Below are positions 53,689-64,000 of a stretch of 64,000 nucleotides of DNA, piece by piece (within the stretch, counting starts at the first letter, position 1; the number at the start of each line of letters is the position of its first letter). A model generated the notes under the pieces. That model was not told where the DNA came from and ran no database searches. It was given only the letters and a program-made list of their open reading frames with translations. The stretch is from Burkholderiaceae bacterium (GTDB lineage Bacteria; Pseudomonadota; Gammaproteobacteria; Burkholderiales; Burkholderiaceae_E): the NCBI GenBank assembly GCA_023954045.1, contig JAMLIR010000002.1:62001-126000 (forward strand), written 5' to 3'. The translations under genes were made by a program, and so were the position numbers.

Positions 53689-55215
53689 TCAGTTCGCGGC
53701 GGCCGCGCGTTCCTGCTCGCGCAGTTCGGTCTTCAGCACCTTGCCGTAGTTGTTCTTCGGCAGCGCCTCGACGAAGCGGTAGCGGCGCGGCCGCTTGAAG
53801 CGCGCGATGTGCTCGAGGCAGTGCCCGTCGAGCTCGTTCTCGCCGACCGGCGCGTGCGTCACGACGTAGGCGACGACGATCTCGCCCCACTCGGCGTCGG
53901 GCGCGCCGATCACGCTGACCTCGGAGACCGCCGGGTGCCGCAGCAGCGCCTCCTCGACCTCGCGCGGATAGATGTTGCTGCCGCCGCTGATGATCAGGTC
54001 CTTCTCGCGGTCGAGCAGCGTCAGGAACCCGTCCTCGTCGAGCCGGCCGATGTCGCCGGTGTGCAGCCAGCCGTCGCGCAGCGTCTCCTCGGTCGCGTGC
54101 GCCTGGTTCCAGTAACCCTTCATGACGACCTCGCCGCGCACGCAGACCTCGCCCGCCTCGCCCGCCGGCAGCGGCCGGCCGTCGGGCGCGCGGATCGAGA
54201 CCTCGACCATCGGCTGCGGATACCCGACCGAGGCCAGCCGCTCGTGGTACCGCGGGTGCGCGCGATCCTCGATCACGTGCTTCGGCAGCACCGTGATCGT
54301 CATCGGGCTCTCGCCCTGGCCGTAGATCTGCGCCAGGTGCGGCCCGAGCACCTCGCGGGCGTCCTCGACGTCGGCCAGGTACATCGGCCCGCCGCCGTAG
54401 ACCACGGTGGCCAGCCCCGGCAGCGGGCCCGGGCGGTTGCGCGCCCAGTCGACCAGCCGCCGCACCATCGTGGGCGCCGCGAACAGCGACGCGTTGCGCC
54501 AGTGCGCGGCGAGCGCCGCGATCTCGGCGCCGTCGAAGCCGCCCGACTCGGGCAGCACGTTGACGCCGCCGTTCAGCACGTACGGGAAGTGGTACATGCC
54601 GCTGCCGTGAGACAGCGGCGCCGGATGCAGCATCGCGTCGCCGGGCGCCACCGGCTGCACCTCGGCCAGGTATCCGAGCGTCATCCAGCGCAGGTTGCGC
54701 GCGGTGAGCCTCACCCCCTTGGGCTTGCCGGTCGTACCGCTGGTGTAGAAGAGCCAGACGTCGTCGTCCTCGTCGCGCGCGGCGATCGGGGCCGGCCCGG
54801 CGGCCGGCTGGCCGGGCGCGGCGTCGAGGAACGGGTGATGGTCGATGATCCGGCACGCGCCGGGCACGTGGCCGGCCAGCTTGTCGGCGTGGCTCGCGTC
54901 GGCGAAGCACATCGTCGCCGCGCAGTCGGACAGGATGAACGCCGCCTCGCGGCCGTGCAGTCGCGCGTTGATCGGAACCGCGACCATCCCGGCCCACCAG
55001 ACGCCCCAGAGCAGCCGCAGGTAGTCGGGCTGGTTGCCCATGTAGAGGCCGACGCGATCGCCCGGCACCAGGCCCTCGCCGTGCAGCCACGCGGCGGTGC
55101 GCGCGGCGCTGGCGGCGAACTCCCGATAACTGCACGCGGCGACGCGACCGCGCGCGATGGCGGCCCGCTCGCCGAAGACCGCGGCGCTGCGCTCGAGCCA
55201 ATGCGCGAGGTTCAT
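53689..55215 (-). CDS. Acyl-CoA synthetase (AMP-binding, class I adenylate-forming)
   Basis: This 508-residue enzyme has the P-loop WLFYTSGTTGKPKGVRLT, the adenine-binding motif AQIYGQGESPMTIT, the hinge-region LLDREKDLIISGGSNIYPRE and the C-terminal catalytic Lys in ALPKNNYGKVLKTELRE. It activates a carboxylic acid to its CoA thioester in the cytoplasm. It resembles medium or long-chain and aryl acid ligases; the AMP-site sequence does not fix the substrate. It is divergent from an M20 amidohydrolase gene with only 38 bp between the starts, so the two promoters must overlap and joint regulation is plausible. It could activate an acid released by that amidohydrolase. Confidence 0.85.
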   Translation of the reverse strand: MNLAHWLERSAAVFGERAAIARGRVAACSYREFAASAARTAAWLHGEGLVPGDRVGLYMGNQPDYLRLLWGVWWAGMVAVPINARLHGREAAFILSDCAATMCFADASHADKLAGHVPGACRIIDHHPFLDAAPGQPAAGPAPIAARDEDDDVWLFYTSGTTGKPKGVRLTARNLRWMTLGYLAEVQPVAPGDAMLHPAPLSHGSGMYHFPYVLNGGVNVLPESGGFDGAEIAALAAHWRNASLFAAPTMVRRLVDWARNRPGPLPGLATVVYGGGPMYLADVEDAREVLGPHLAQIYGQGESPMTITVLPKHVIEDRAHPRYHERLASVGYPQPMVEVSIRAPDGRPLPAGEAGEVCVRGEVVMKGYWNQAHATEETLRDGWLHTGDIGRLDEDGFLTLLDREKDLIISGGSNIYPREVEEALLRHPAVSEVSVIGAPDAEWGEIVVAYVVTHAPVGENELDGHCLEHIARFKRPRRYRFVEALPKNNYGKVLKTELREQERAAAAN

Positions 55216-55253
55216 CGTCTTCTCCTGCTGCTGCCGGTACCATTGATTCTGCC

Positions 55254-56426
55254 ATGCATGAAACCGTCGAACGCATCGCCCGGCACCAGACCGAACTGAG
55301 CGCCTGGCGGCGCGACATCCACGCGCATCCGGAGCTCGGCTTCGAGGAGACGCGCACCGCGGCGCTGGTCGCCGAGCGGCTCGCGTCGTGGGGCATCGAG
55401 GTGCACCGCGGAGTGGGCCGCACCGGCGTCGTCGGCGTGCTGCGCCACGGCAACTCGCCGCGCACGATCGGGCTGCGCGCCGACATGGACGCGCTCCCGA
55501 TCCTCGAGGCCAACAGCTTCGCGCACCGCTCGACGCACGCGGGCCGCATGCACGCCTGCGGCCACGACGGCCACACGACGATGCTGCTCGGCGCGGCGCA
55601 GCACCTCGCCGCCACCCGCAACTTCGACGGCACCGTTCACTTCGTCTTCCAGCCCGCCGAGGAGGGGCTCGGCGGCGCGAAGGCGATGATCGACGACGGG
55701 CTGTTCCGGCGCTTTCCGTGCGAGACGATCTTCGGCATGCACAACCGGCCGAAGCTCGCGGTCGGCCGGTTCGCGGTGCGCGCCGGGCCGATGATGGCCG
55801 GCGGCGCGTTCTTCGACATCGACGTGACCGGCGTCGGCAGCCACGGTGCGCGCCCCGAATCCGGCGTCGATCCGGTGATGGTCGCGGTGCACATCGCCGC
55901 GACGCTGCAGACGATCGTCTCGCGCAACGTGCCGCCGGTGGAGACCGCGGTGCTCTCGATCACGCAGATCCACGCCGGCGACGCCTACAACGTCATTCCG
56001 CAGACCGCGCGGCTGTCGGGCACCGTGCGGGCGTTCTCCACCGACGTGATGGACCTGATCGGCCGAAACCTGGCGCGCGTCGCCGAGGGCGTCGCGCAGG
56101 CGATGGGCGCGCGCGTCGCGGTCGATTTCCGCGTGAACTTCCCGCCCACGGTCAACGATCCGCAGCAGGCGGAGTTCGCCGCAGCGGTCTGCACGGAGCT
56201 GGTCGGGGCCGGGCAGGTGCTGCGCGATCCGCCGCTGATCATGGCTTCGGAAGACTTTTCGTTCATGCTGAACGAGGTGCCCGGCTGCTACGTGAACATC
56301 GGCAACGGCGACGTCGAAGGCGCCTGCGAGGTGCACAATCCGTCCTACGATTTCAACGACGCGGCGCTTCCGCTGGGCGCCGCGTTTTTCGTGCGCGCCG
56401 TCGAACGCAAGCTTGCCGCTCTCTGA
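55254..56426 (+). CDS. M20 family amidohydrolase (hippurate hydrolase-like)
   Basis: This 390-residue metallopeptidase-family enzyme has the metal-binding motif HACGHDGHTTMLLG (Cys102, His104, Asp105), EEGLGGAKAMIDDG with the base/ligand Glu pair, and a dimerisation domain between about residues 180 and 300. It hydrolyses an N-acyl amino acid or similar amide; hippurate hydrolase and N-acyl-aminoacid hydrolases share this build. With the divergent acyl-CoA ligase it might release and activate an aromatic acid such as benzoate from a glycine conjugate, which would feed the box pathway, but this is inference. It ends 25 bp before mdtA. Confidence 0.87.
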   Translation: MHETVERIARHQTELSAWRRDIHAHPELGFEETRTAALVAERLASWGIEVHRGVGRTGVVGVLRHGNSPRTIGLRADMDALPILEANSFAHRSTHAGRMHACGHDGHTTMLLGAAQHLAATRNFDGTVHFVFQPAEEGLGGAKAMIDDGLFRRFPCETIFGMHNRPKLAVGRFAVRAGPMMAGGAFFDIDVTGVGSHGARPESGVDPVMVAVHIAATLQTIVSRNVPPVETAVLSITQIHAGDAYNVIPQTARLSGTVRAFSTDVMDLIGRNLARVAEGVAQAMGARVAVDFRVNFPPTVNDPQQAEFAAAVCTELVGAGQVLRDPPLIMASEDFSFMLNEVPGCYVNIGNGDVEGACEVHNPSYDFNDAALPLGAAFFVRAVERKLAAL

Positions 56427-56451
56427 CAACGACCCTTGCGACCGGATCGCC

Positions 56452-57843
56452 ATGCCCGAATCGCCCGATGACGTCACGCGCGCGGCGGGCGCGCCGGCCG
56501 CGACCCATGGCCGGCCCCTGCTTCGGCGCCCCTGGTTCTGGGTGCTGGTGATCGCGCTGGCGGCCGGCGCGTACTGGGCAATCGACTTCGCGAAGCGACG
56601 CGCGGGCAGCGCGGCCGAATCGGCCCCCGCCGCACAGGGCGCGGGGACGGGCGGCTCGCCGGCCAACGGCCCCGGTGGCGCGTCGGCGCCCGGCGCAGGC
56701 GGCGCGCAGGGTCCGGGGCGACCGGGAGGTCCCGGCCCGGGCGGGCGCGGGCCGGCGGGCGGCGAGCGAGCGATTCCGGTCACGGTCGCCGCCGCAGGGC
56801 GCGCCGACGTGCCGGTGGTACTCAACGCGCTCGGCACCGTCACTTCGCTGCGCACCGTCACCGTGCGCTCGCGCGTCGACGGCCAGCTGCTGCGCGTGAA
56901 CTTCCGCGAAGGGCAGACGGTCAAGGCGGGCGAGCTGCTCGCCGAGATCGATCCCCGGCCGTTCCAGGTGCAGCTGGAGCAGGCGCAGGGGCAGCTGGCG
57001 CGCGACCGCGCGCTGCTCGAGAACGCGCGGCTCGACCTCGAACGGTATCGCACGCTGGTCGCGCAGGAGGCCGCCAGCGCGCAGCAGCTCGACACCCAGC
57101 AGGCGCTCGTGCGCCAGTACGAGGGGGCGGTCAAGACCGACCAGGCGCAGGTCGACAACGCGCGGCTGCAGCTCGGCTATGCGCGGATCACGGCGCCGTT
57201 CGCCGGGCGCCTCGGGCTGCGGCTGGTCGACCCCGGCAACCTGGTGCGCGCCGGCGACGCGAACGGCCTGGTCACGATCACGCAGGTGCAGCCGATCGGC
57301 GTCACCTTCTCGCTGCCCGAGAAGGACCTCGCCCCGGTGCTGGCGCGCTATCGCGCGGGCAAGCCGATGACGGTGCAGGCGCTCGATCGCGACCAGCGCG
57401 CGGTGCTCGCCACCGGCCACCTCACGACGCTGGACAACCAGATCGACGTCGCGACCGGCACGCTGAAGATGAAGGCCGAGTTCGCGAACGCCGACGGCGC
57501 GCTGTTCCCGAACCAGTTCGTCAACGCGCGGCTGCGAATCGACGTGCTCGCCGGCGCCACCGTCGTCCCCAATGCCGCGATCCAGCGCGGCGCGCCGGGC
57601 ACCTACGTCTACCTGGTCCAGCCCGGCAACGCCGTCGCGCTGCGCCGCATCGAGACGGGTCCGGTCGACGGCGAGCGCACCGTCGTGACGCGCGGCGTCG
57701 AGGTCGGCGACCGGGTGGTCATCGACGGCGTCGACAACCTGCGCGACGGCGCCAGGGTCGACCCGATCGACAAGGCCGCCGCCGAGCGCGCCGCGTCGCA
57801 GCCGGCCGCGCAGCGCCGGCGCCCGCAGCAGCGCCAGCGCTAG
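56452..57843 (+). CDS. mdtA: RND efflux periplasmic adaptor (MdtA-like)
   Basis: This 463-residue membrane-fusion protein has an N-terminal membrane anchor (residues about 27-47), a Gly/Pro/Ala-rich linker of about 55 residues, then the lipoyl, alpha-hairpin (LEQAQGQLARDRALLENA) and beta-barrel domains of the HlyD/RND adaptor family. ITAPFAGRLGLRLVDPGNLV is a typical lipoyl half-motif. It links the two RND permease subunits encoded next to an outer-membrane channel, which is not in the window. The ATG at 56452 is chosen as the first after the M20 stop; the gene follows it by 25 bp. The C-terminal tail is rich in Gln and Arg. Confidence 0.9.
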   Translation: MPESPDDVTRAAGAPAATHGRPLLRRPWFWVLVIALAAGAYWAIDFAKRRAGSAAESAPAAQGAGTGGSPANGPGGASAPGAGGAQGPGRPGGPGPGGRGPAGGERAIPVTVAAAGRADVPVVLNALGTVTSLRTVTVRSRVDGQLLRVNFREGQTVKAGELLAEIDPRPFQVQLEQAQGQLARDRALLENARLDLERYRTLVAQEAASAQQLDTQQALVRQYEGAVKTDQAQVDNARLQLGYARITAPFAGRLGLRLVDPGNLVRAGDANGLVTITQVQPIGVTFSLPEKDLAPVLARYRAGKPMTVQALDRDQRAVLATGHLTTLDNQIDVATGTLKMKAEFANADGALFPNQFVNARLRIDVLAGATVVPNAAIQRGAPGTYVYLVQPGNAVALRRIETGPVDGERTVVTRGVEVGDRVVIDGVDNLRDGARVDPIDKAAAERAASQPAAQRRRPQQRQR

Positions 57844-57888
57844 CCGCCTCGCGGGGCCGGAGCCGGCGCGCCCGATGAATCGCTCCCG

Positions 57889-60800
57889 ATGAACCCGTCG
57901 CGCCTGTTCATCCTGCGGCCGGTCGCGACCTCGCTGCTGATGGTCGCGATCCTGCTGGCGGGCCTGGTCGGCTACCGGCTGCTGCCGCTCTCCGCGCTGC
58001 CCGAGGTCGACTACCCGACGATCCAGGTCAGCACGCTCTACCCCGGGGCGAGCCCCGACGTGATGACCTCGTCGGTCACCGCGCCGCTCGAGCGCCAGTT
58101 CGGGCAGATGCCGGGGCTGAAGCAGATGTCGTCGTCGAGCTCGGGCGGCGCGTCGGTGATCACGCTGCAGTTCGAGCTCACGCTGCCGCTCGACGTGGCC
58201 GAGCAGCAGGTGCAGGCAGCGATCAACGCCGCGGGAACGACGCTGCCGAACGACCTGCCGGCGCCGCCGATCTACAGCAAGGTGAACCCGGCCGACGCGC
58301 CGGTGCTCACGATCGGCGTGGCCTCGCGCACGATCCCGCTGCCGCGGGTGCGCGACCTGGTCGAGACCCGGGTCGCGCAGAAGATCTCGCAGCTGCCCGG
58401 CGTGGGACTGGTCTCGATCACCGGCGGGCAGCGGCCGGCGATGCGGGTGCGCGTCGACCCGAAGGCGCTGGCGGCGGCCGGCCTCGGCGTCGAGGACGTG
58501 CGCACCGCGATCGGCAACGCCAACTCGAACCAGGCGAAGGGCAGCTTCGACGGCCCGAGCCGCGCGGCGACGATCGACGCCAACGACCAGATCCGCGCGG
58601 TCTCGGGCTACCGCGACCTGATCCTCGCGTATCGCGGCGGCGCGCCGCTGCGGCTGTCCGACGTCGCGCAGATCTCGGAGGGCGCCGAGAACGAGCGGCT
58701 GGCCGCCTGGGCCAACGAGGAGCCGGCGATCGTGCTGAACATCCAGCGCCAGCCGGGGTCGAACGTGATCGAGGTGGTCGACCGGATCAAGGCGCTGCTG
58801 CCGACGCTGCGCGCCTCGCTGCCGGGCGCGGTCGAGGTGACGGTGCTCACCGACCGCACGACGACGATCCGCGCGTCGGTGCGCGACGTGCAGCGCGAGC
58901 TGGTGCTGGCGATCGCGCTGGTCGTGATGGTGATCTTCCTGTTCCTGCGCAACCTGTCGGCCACGGTGATCCCGAGCGTCGCCGTGCCGCTGTCGCTGGT
59001 GGGCACCTTCGGCGTGATGTACCTGGCCGGCTTCTCCCTGAACAACCTCACGCTGATGGCGCTCACGATCGCCACCGGCTTCGTCGTCGACGACGCGATC
59101 GTGATGATCGAGAACATCGCGCGCTACCTCGAGGAGGGCGACTCGCCGCTCGAAGCGGCGCTCAAGGGTTCGAAGCAGATCGGCTTCACGATCATCTCGC
59201 TCACTGTCTCGCTGATCGCGGTGCTGATCCCGCTGCTGTTCATGGCCGACGTGGTCGGCCGGCTGTTCCGCGAGTTCGCGATCACACTGGCGGTGGCGAT
59301 CCTGATTTCCGCGGTCGTTTCGCTCACGCTCACGCCGATGATGTGCGCGCGGCTGCTGCGCCACGTTCCCGATGAGCGCCAGGGCCGATTCCAGCGCGCC
59401 AGCGGCGCGGCCTTCGATCGCGTCGTCGCCGCCTACGGGCGCTGGCTGAACACGGTGCTCGACCACCAGGCGGCGACGCTCGCCGTCGCGGTGCTGACGC
59501 TGGCGCTCACCGTCGCGCTGTACGTCGCGGTGCCGAAGGGCTTCTTCCCGGTCCAGGACACCGGCGTGATCCAGGGGATCTCGGAGGCCGAGCAGTCGAT
59601 CTCGTTCGCCGCGATGTCCGAGCGCCAGCAGGCGCTGGCGCGCGAGATCCTGAAGGACCCGGCGGTCGAGAGCCTGAGCTCGTTCATCGGCGTCGACGGC
59701 GTGAACGCGACGCTGAACACCGGGCGGCTGCTGGTCAACCTGAAGCCGCGCAGCCAGCGCGACGCCGACGCCTCCGGCGTGATCCGCCGGCTGCAGCCGC
59801 GGCTCGCGCAGCTGCCCGGCATCACGCTGTACATGCAGCCGGTGCAGGACCTGACGATCGAGGACCGCGTCAGCCGCACCCAGTACCAGTTCAGCCTCGA
59901 CGACGCCGATCCCGAGCGGCTCGCGCTGTGGGTGCCGCGGATGGTCGAGCGGATGCGCGCGATTCCGGGGCTCGCCGACGTCGCCAGCGACCTGCAGGAC
60001 CGCGGCCTGCAGGCCTACCTCGAGATCGACCGCGACGCCGCGGGCCGGCTCGGCCTGTCGATGAACGCGATCGACAACGCGCTGTACAGCGCGTTCGGCC
60101 AGCGCCAAGTCTCGACGATCTTCACGCAGGCCAACCAGTACCGGGTCGTGCTCGAGGTCGCGCCGCAGTTCCAGGCCAGCCCGCAGGCGCTGGAGGCGAT
60201 CCACGTGAGCGGCAGCGCCGGGCAGCTGGTGCCGCTGTCCAGCATCGCGCGCGTCGTCGAGCGGCCCACCGCGCTGGTGGTCAACCACCTCGGCCAGTTC
60301 CCGGCGGCGACGATCTCGTTCAACCTCGCGCCCGGCGCCTCGCTCGGGAACGCGGTCGACGCGATCCACGCGGCCGAACGCGAGCTCGGCCTGCCGGCCA
60401 GCATCCAGACGCGCTTCCAGGGCGCCGCGCTGGCGTTCCAGGCCTCGCTGGACAGCACGCTGCTGCTGATCCTGGCCGCGCTGGTGACCATGTACATCGT
60501 GCTCGGCGTGCTCTACGAGAGCTACATCCACCCGATCACGATCCTGTCGACGCTGCCCTCGGCCGGCGTCGGCGCGCTGCTCGCGCTGATGCTGGCCGGC
60601 AGCGACCTCGGCATCGTCGCGGTGATCGGCATCATCCTGCTGATCGGGATCGTGAAGAAGAACGCGATCATGATGATCGACTTCGCGCTCGACGCCGAGC
60701 GCAACGAGGGCAAGTCGCCGCGCGAGGCGATCCACCAGGCCTGCCTGCTGCGATTCCGGCCGATCCTGATGACGACGATGGCGGCCCTGCTCAGCGCGCT

Positions 60801-60948
60801 GCCGCTGATGCTCGGCACCGGCGTGGGCTCGGAACTGCGGCATCCGCTCGGCGTGACGATGGTGGGCGGGCTGCTGCTCAGCCAGGTGCTGACGCTGTTC
60901 ACGACGCCGGTGATCTACCTGGCGTTCGACCGGCTGGCGCGGCGATGA
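57889..60948 (+). CDS. mdtB: RND multidrug efflux permease (MdtB-like)
   Basis: This 1019-residue permease has the twelve-helix RND fold in two halves. It begins [20 protein letters not shown]. The proton relay acidic pair is in [16 protein letters not shown] (TM4), and the second-half [20 protein letters not shown] motif is that of RND pumps (TM10-11). With the MdtC-like subunit it forms the MdtBC heterotrimer that exports bile salts, novobiocin and similar compounds in E. coli. It follows mdtA by 45 bp and ends 10 bp before the next permease gene, in the order mdtA-mdtB-mdtC. Confidence 0.93.
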   Translation: MNPSRLFILRPVATSLLMVAILLAGLVGYRLLPLSALPEVDYPTIQVSTLYPGASPDVMTSSVTAPLERQFGQMPGLKQMSSSSSGGASVITLQFELTLPLDVAEQQVQAAINAAGTTLPNDLPAPPIYSKVNPADAPVLTIGVASRTIPLPRVRDLVETRVAQKISQLPGVGLVSITGGQRPAMRVRVDPKALAAAGLGVEDVRTAIGNANSNQAKGSFDGPSRAATIDANDQIRAVSGYRDLILAYRGGAPLRLSDVAQISEGAENERLAAWANEEPAIVLNIQRQPGSNVIEVVDRIKALLPTLRASLPGAVEVTVLTDRTTTIRASVRDVQRELVLAIALVVMVIFLFLRNLSATVIPSVAVPLSLVGTFGVMYLAGFSLNNLTLMALTIATGFVVDDAIVMIENIARYLEEGDSPLEAALKGSKQIGFTIISLTVSLIAVLIPLLFMADVVGRLFREFAITLAVAILISAVVSLTLTPMMCARLLRHVPDERQGRFQRASGAAFDRVVAAYGRWLNTVLDHQAATLAVAVLTLALTVALYVAVPKGFFPVQDTGVIQGISEAEQSISFAAMSERQQALAREILKDPAVESLSSFIGVDGVNATLNTGRLLVNLKPRSQRDADASGVIRRLQPRLAQLPGITLYMQPVQDLTIEDRVSRTQYQFSLDDADPERLALWVPRMVERMRAIPGLADVASDLQDRGLQAYLEIDRDAAGRLGLSMNAIDNALYSAFGQRQVSTIFTQANQYRVVLEVAPQFQASPQALEAIHVSGSAGQLVPLSSIARVVERPTALVVNHLGQFPAATISFNLAPGASLGNAVDAIHAAERELGLPASIQTRFQGAALAFQASLDSTLLLILAALVTMYIVLGVLYESYIHPITILSTLPSAGVGALLALMLAGSDLGIVAVIGIILLIGIVKKNAIMMIDFALDAERNEGKSPREAIHQACLLRFRPILMTTMAALLSALPLMLGTGVGSELRHPLGVTMVGGLLLSQVLTLFTTPVIYLAFDRLARR

Positions 60949-60958
60949 GGGCGCGGCG

Positions 60959-63900
60959 ATGAACTTCTCCGAGGTCTTCATCCGCCGGCCGGTGGCGACC
61001 ACGCTGCTCACGCTGGGCATCGTGCTCTCGGGGCTGGCGGCGTTCCGGCTGCTGTCGGTCGCGCCGCTGCCGCAGATCGAGTACCCGACGATCTCGGTTT
61101 CGGCGTCGCTGCCCGGCGCAAGCCCCGAGATCATGGCGGCGACCGTCGCGACCCCGCTCGAGCGCGCGCTCGGGCGCATCGCCGGCGTCACCGAGATGAC
61201 CTCGAACAGCTCGCTCGGGCAGACGCGGGTGGTGCTGCAGTTCGACCTCGACCGCTCGATCGAGAGCGCCGCCAACGACGTGCAGGCGGCGATCAACGCG
61301 GCGCGCAGCTCGCTGCCCAGCGGCCTGGTGCGCAACCCGACCTACCGCAAGGTGAACCCGGCCGACACGCCGGTGCTGATCATCGCGCTCACCTCCGGAT
61401 CGATGACGCGCGGCCAGATCTACGACGTGGCCGCGACCGTGCTCGCGCAGAAGCTGTCGCAGGTGCGCGGCGTCGGGCAGGTCACGATCGGCGGCAGCTC
61501 GCTGCCCGCCGTGCGCGTGCAGGTCAACCCGCTGCAGCTCGACCGCTACGGCATCGGCCTGGAGCAGGTGCGGCTGGCGATCGCCGGCGCCAATGCCAAC
61601 CGGCCAAAGGGCTCGGTGTCCGACGGGCAGCGCCACTGGCAGATCGGCGCCAACGACCAGTCGCGCGACGTCGCCGACTACGTGCCGCTGGTGGTCAGCT
61701 ACCGCAACGGCGCGGCGGTGCGGCTCTCCGACGTCGCCGACGTGCGCGAGTCGGTCGAGGACGAACGCAATGCGGGCTCGTCCAATGGCAAGCCTTCGGT
61801 GCAGCTGGTCGTCTACCGCCAGCCGGGCGCGAACATCATCGAGACCGTCGACCGGATCCACGAGCTGATGCCGATGCTTCGCGCGTCGGCGCCGGCGGCG
61901 ATCGACATGCAGGTCGTGCTCGACCGCACGCCGACGATCCGCGCGTCGCTGCACGAGATCGAGCGCACGCTGGTCATCTCGGTCGCGCTGGTCGTCATGG
62001 TGGTGTTCCTGTTCCTGCGCAGCGCCGCCGCGACGCTGGTCCCGGCGGTGGCGGTGCCGGCCTCGCTGATCGGCACCTTCGGCGTCATGTATCTGGCCGG
62101 CTACAGCGTCGACAACCTGTCGCTGATGGCGCTCACGATCGCCACCGGCTTCGTCGTCGACGACGCGATCGTCGTGCTCGAGAACATCGCGCGGCGCCGC
62201 GAGGCCGGCGAGCCGCCGCTCGCGGCGGCGATCGCCGGCGCGCGCGAAGTCGGCTTCACCGTCGTCGCGATCAGCCTGTCGCTGATCGCGGTGTTCATCC
62301 CGATCCTGGCGATGGGCGGCGTCGTCGGCCGGCTGTTCCGCGAATTCGCGGTGGTGCTGTCGGTGGCGATCCTGATCTCGCTGCTGGTGTCGCTGACGAC
62401 GACGCCGATGCTGTGCGCGCGCTTCCTCGGCGGGCGAGGGGGCGGTGCGCGCGGCGGCGCGGGCGCCGACGGGAGCGGCGCGGGTGCCGGCGACGGCGCG
62501 CCCGCCGAGGGACGGCTCGCGCGGGCCGCACGGCGCGCGCTCGAGCGGGTCGTCGACGGCTATTCGCGCAGCGTCGGCTGGGCGCTCGACCACGGCTGGC
62601 TGATGCTCACGGTGCTGGCCGGCACGATCGCGCTCAACGTCTGGCTCTACGCGATCGTGCCCAAGGGCTTCTTCCCGGCGCAGGACACCGGGCGCCTGTT
62701 CATGTCGATCCGCGGCGACCAGAGCATCTCGTTCCAGTCGATGCAGCAGAAGCTCGCCGAGTTCATCGAGATCGTCCGCGCCGACCCTGCAGTCACGATC
62801 GTCACCGCCTTCACCGGCGGCTCGCGGGTCAACAGCGGCTGGGGGTTCGTCACGCTCAAGCCGCTGAACGAGCGCAAGGAGAGCGCCGAGCAGGTCGTCG
62901 CGCGGCTGCGAGCCGCAACCGCGCGGGTGCCGGGCGCGCGCGTGTTCATGGTGCCGGTGCGCGAGATCCGCATCGGCGGACGGCAGAGCAGCTCGGAATT
63001 CCAGTACACGCTGCTCGCCGACGACCTCGAGGTTCTGCGCACCTGGGAGCCGCGGATCCGCAACGCGCTGAGCCGGCTGCCGCAGCTCACCGACATCGAC
63101 ACCGACCAGGAGGACAAGGGCCGGCAGGTGTCGCTGACGATCGACCGCGACGCCGCCGCGCGGCTCGGCATCCCGACCCGGCTGGTCACCAGCCTGCTCA
63201 ACGACGCCTACGGCCAGCGGCAGGTCTCGACGATCTACCAGCCGCTGAACCAGTACCACGTGGTGCTCGAAGTCGGCCCGCAGTTCCGCGACAGCCCCGA
63301 AGACCTGCGCCTCTTCAGCGTGCCGAACGCGAGCGGCGTCGCAGTGCCGCTGTCGCAGTTCTCGAGCTGGACGACGACGCCAGCGCCGCTGGGCGTGAGC
63401 CACCAGGGCCAGTTCGCCGCGTCGACGATCTCGTTCAGCCTGCCCGAGGGCGTGTCGCTGTCGGAGGCGACCGCCGCGATCGAGGACGCGGTCGCGCGCC
63501 TCGGCGTGCCGACCAGCCTCTACGGCAGCTTCGAGGGCACGGCCGGCGCGTTCCAGCGCTCGCTCCAGAGCCAGCCGCTGCTGATCCTCGCCGCGCTGAT
63601 CACGGTCTACCTGGTGCTGGGCATCCTCTACGAGAGCCTGGTGCACCCGATCACGATCCTGTCGACGCTGCCGTCGGCCGGCGTCGGCGCGCTGCTCGCG
63701 CTGATGGCCACCGGCACCGAGTTCAGCATCATCGCGCTGATCGGCGTGCTGCTCCTGATCGGCATCGTGAAGAAGAACGCGATCATCATGATCGACTTCG
63801 CGCTCGCCGCCGAGCGCGAGCAGGGCCTCGCGCCGCGCGAGGCGATCCACCGCGCCTGCCGGCTGCGCGTGCGGCCGATCCTGATGACGACGATGGCGGC

Positions 63901-64000
63901 GATGCTGGGCGCCGTGCCGCTCGCGATCGGCACCGGCAACGGCGCCGAATTGCGCCAGCCGCTCGGCATCGCGATCGTCGGCGGGCTGGCGCTCAGCCAG
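60959..64000 (+). CDS. mdtC: RND multidrug efflux permease (MdtC-like), C-terminus cut by window end
   Basis: The reading frame from ATG 60959 ([20 protein letters not shown]) stays open to the last base of the window, 1014 codons, so only a short C-terminal part should be missing. It has the same RND landmarks as its neighbour: [20 protein letters not shown] in TM4 and [20 protein letters not shown] near the end. It differs by a Gly/Ala-rich insertion of about 28 residues (near 488-516) in the central cytoplasmic loop. It follows mdtB by 10 bp, and the two presumably form a heterotrimer. Alternative: two homotrimeric pumps; the pairing makes MdtBC more likely. Confidence 0.93.
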   Translation, partial: MNFSEVFIRRPVATTLLTLGIVLSGLAAFRLLSVAPLPQIEYPTISVSASLPGASPEIMAATVATPLERALGRIAGVTEMTSNSSLGQTRVVLQFDLDRSIESAANDVQAAINAARSSLPSGLVRNPTYRKVNPADTPVLIIALTSGSMTRGQIYDVAATVLAQKLSQVRGVGQVTIGGSSLPAVRVQVNPLQLDRYGIGLEQVRLAIAGANANRPKGSVSDGQRHWQIGANDQSRDVADYVPLVVSYRNGAAVRLSDVADVRESVEDERNAGSSNGKPSVQLVVYRQPGANIIETVDRIHELMPMLRASAPAAIDMQVVLDRTPTIRASLHEIERTLVISVALVVMVVFLFLRSAAATLVPAVAVPASLIGTFGVMYLAGYSVDNLSLMALTIATGFVVDDAIVVLENIARRREAGEPPLAAAIAGAREVGFTVVAISLSLIAVFIPILAMGGVVGRLFREFAVVLSVAILISLLVSLTTTPMLCARFLGGRGGGARGGAGADGSGAGAGDGAPAEGRLARAARRALERVVDGYSRSVGWALDHGWLMLTVLAGTIALNVWLYAIVPKGFFPAQDTGRLFMSIRGDQSISFQSMQQKLAEFIEIVRADPAVTIVTAFTGGSRVNSGWGFVTLKPLNERKESAEQVVARLRAATARVPGARVFMVPVREIRIGGRQSSSEFQYTLLADDLEVLRTWEPRIRNALSRLPQLTDIDTDQEDKGRQVSLTIDRDAAARLGIPTRLVTSLLNDAYGQRQVSTIYQPLNQYHVVLEVGPQFRDSPEDLRLFSVPNASGVAVPLSQFSSWTTTPAPLGVSHQGQFAASTISFSLPEGVSLSEATAAIEDAVARLGVPTSLYGSFEGTAGAFQRSLQSQPLLILAALITVYLVLGILYESLVHPITILSTLPSAGVGALLALMATGTEFSIIALIGVLLLIGIVKKNAIIMIDFALAAEREQGLAPREAIHRACRLRVRPILMTTMAAMLGAVPLAIGTGNGAELRQPLGIAIVGGLALSQ

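Noticed and set aside
56353-61335. A 1660-residue open frame on the minus strand opposite the RND pump genes
   Set aside because: It mirrors mdtA, mdtB and mdtC, has Arg/His-rich composition and no recognisable fold.

Overview
The window is about 70% GC and comes from a single gene-dense chromosome segment. It looks like a betaproteobacterium of the order Burkholderiales. The grounds are the gene order def-fmt-htpX-rsmB-DUF4390-ntrY-ntrX-trkA next to LysM-dprA-topB, the small families DUF3567, DUF4390 and DUF2917 that are typical of this group, and an aerobic benzoyl-CoA (box) pathway. I see no insertion sequence, prophage, CRISPR array, tRNA or rRNA. Genes are close together and often overlap by 1-4 bases.

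Layout. (1) 1-2084: divergent boxC (cut by the window edge) and boxD, with a TGCA-N6-TGCA motif between them that fits a BoxR operator. (2) 2107-3682: a VapBC-type toxin-antitoxin pair behind two palindromes, a dodecin and a small secreted protein. (3) 3738-7375, minus strand: E1alpha, E1beta and E2 of a branched-chain 2-oxoacid dehydrogenase. (4) 7665-9648: a BadH-like alcohol dehydrogenase and an acyl-CoA dehydrogenase carrying Asp where the family base is Glu, which suggests alicyclic acyl-CoA metabolism. (5) 9850-10728: a Crp/Fnr regulator, convergent with a large cobalamin-dependent metH. (6) 14918-18537, minus strand: VanZ-like and NlpC/P60 genes, then the coupled set EamA exporter, MFS exporter, DgkA. 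(7) 18612-20105: pcaD, rhodanese, DUF3567. (8) 20220-23014, minus strand: small protein, trkH, CobW GTPase. (9) 23266-28010: a TRAP transporter, an amidase and a 59-residue membrane protein, with an intrinsic terminator between the binding protein and the permease genes. (10) 28015-37040, minus strand: the def to trkA block. (11) 37208-42577: LysM protein, dprA with a 9-bp x 10 minisatellite, topB with a histone-like tail. (12) 42777-46443: MarR regulator, 3-hydroxybenzoate 6-hydroxylase, gentisate dioxygenase, fumarylpyruvate hydrolase, without a maleylpyruvate isomerase. (13) 46550-53672: FAD oxidoreductase, ChaC, HNH endonuclease, small membrane protein, glycine-zipper lipoprotein, GNAT, DUF2917, LysR, a thioredoxin-TPR protein and a dienelactone hydrolase-family enzyme. 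(14) 53689-64000: acyl-CoA ligase divergent from an M20 amidohydrolase, followed by an MdtABC-type RND pump whose last gene runs off the window.

Functionally the segment belongs to an aromatic and organic-acid degrader. It has benzoate via CoA thioesters (box), 3-hydroxybenzoate via gentisate, a beta-ketoadipate lactonase, a possible cyclohexanecarboxyl-CoA branch, branched-chain oxoacid oxidation, and TRAP uptake linked to an amidase. These lie among housekeeping genes for translation start-up (def, fmt), rRNA methylation, membrane proteolysis, K+ uptake (trkA, trkH), DNA uptake and processing (dprA), and topology (topB). I found no clearly new defence or mobile system. The best candidates for new biology are regulatory sites and small genes, set out in the findings.
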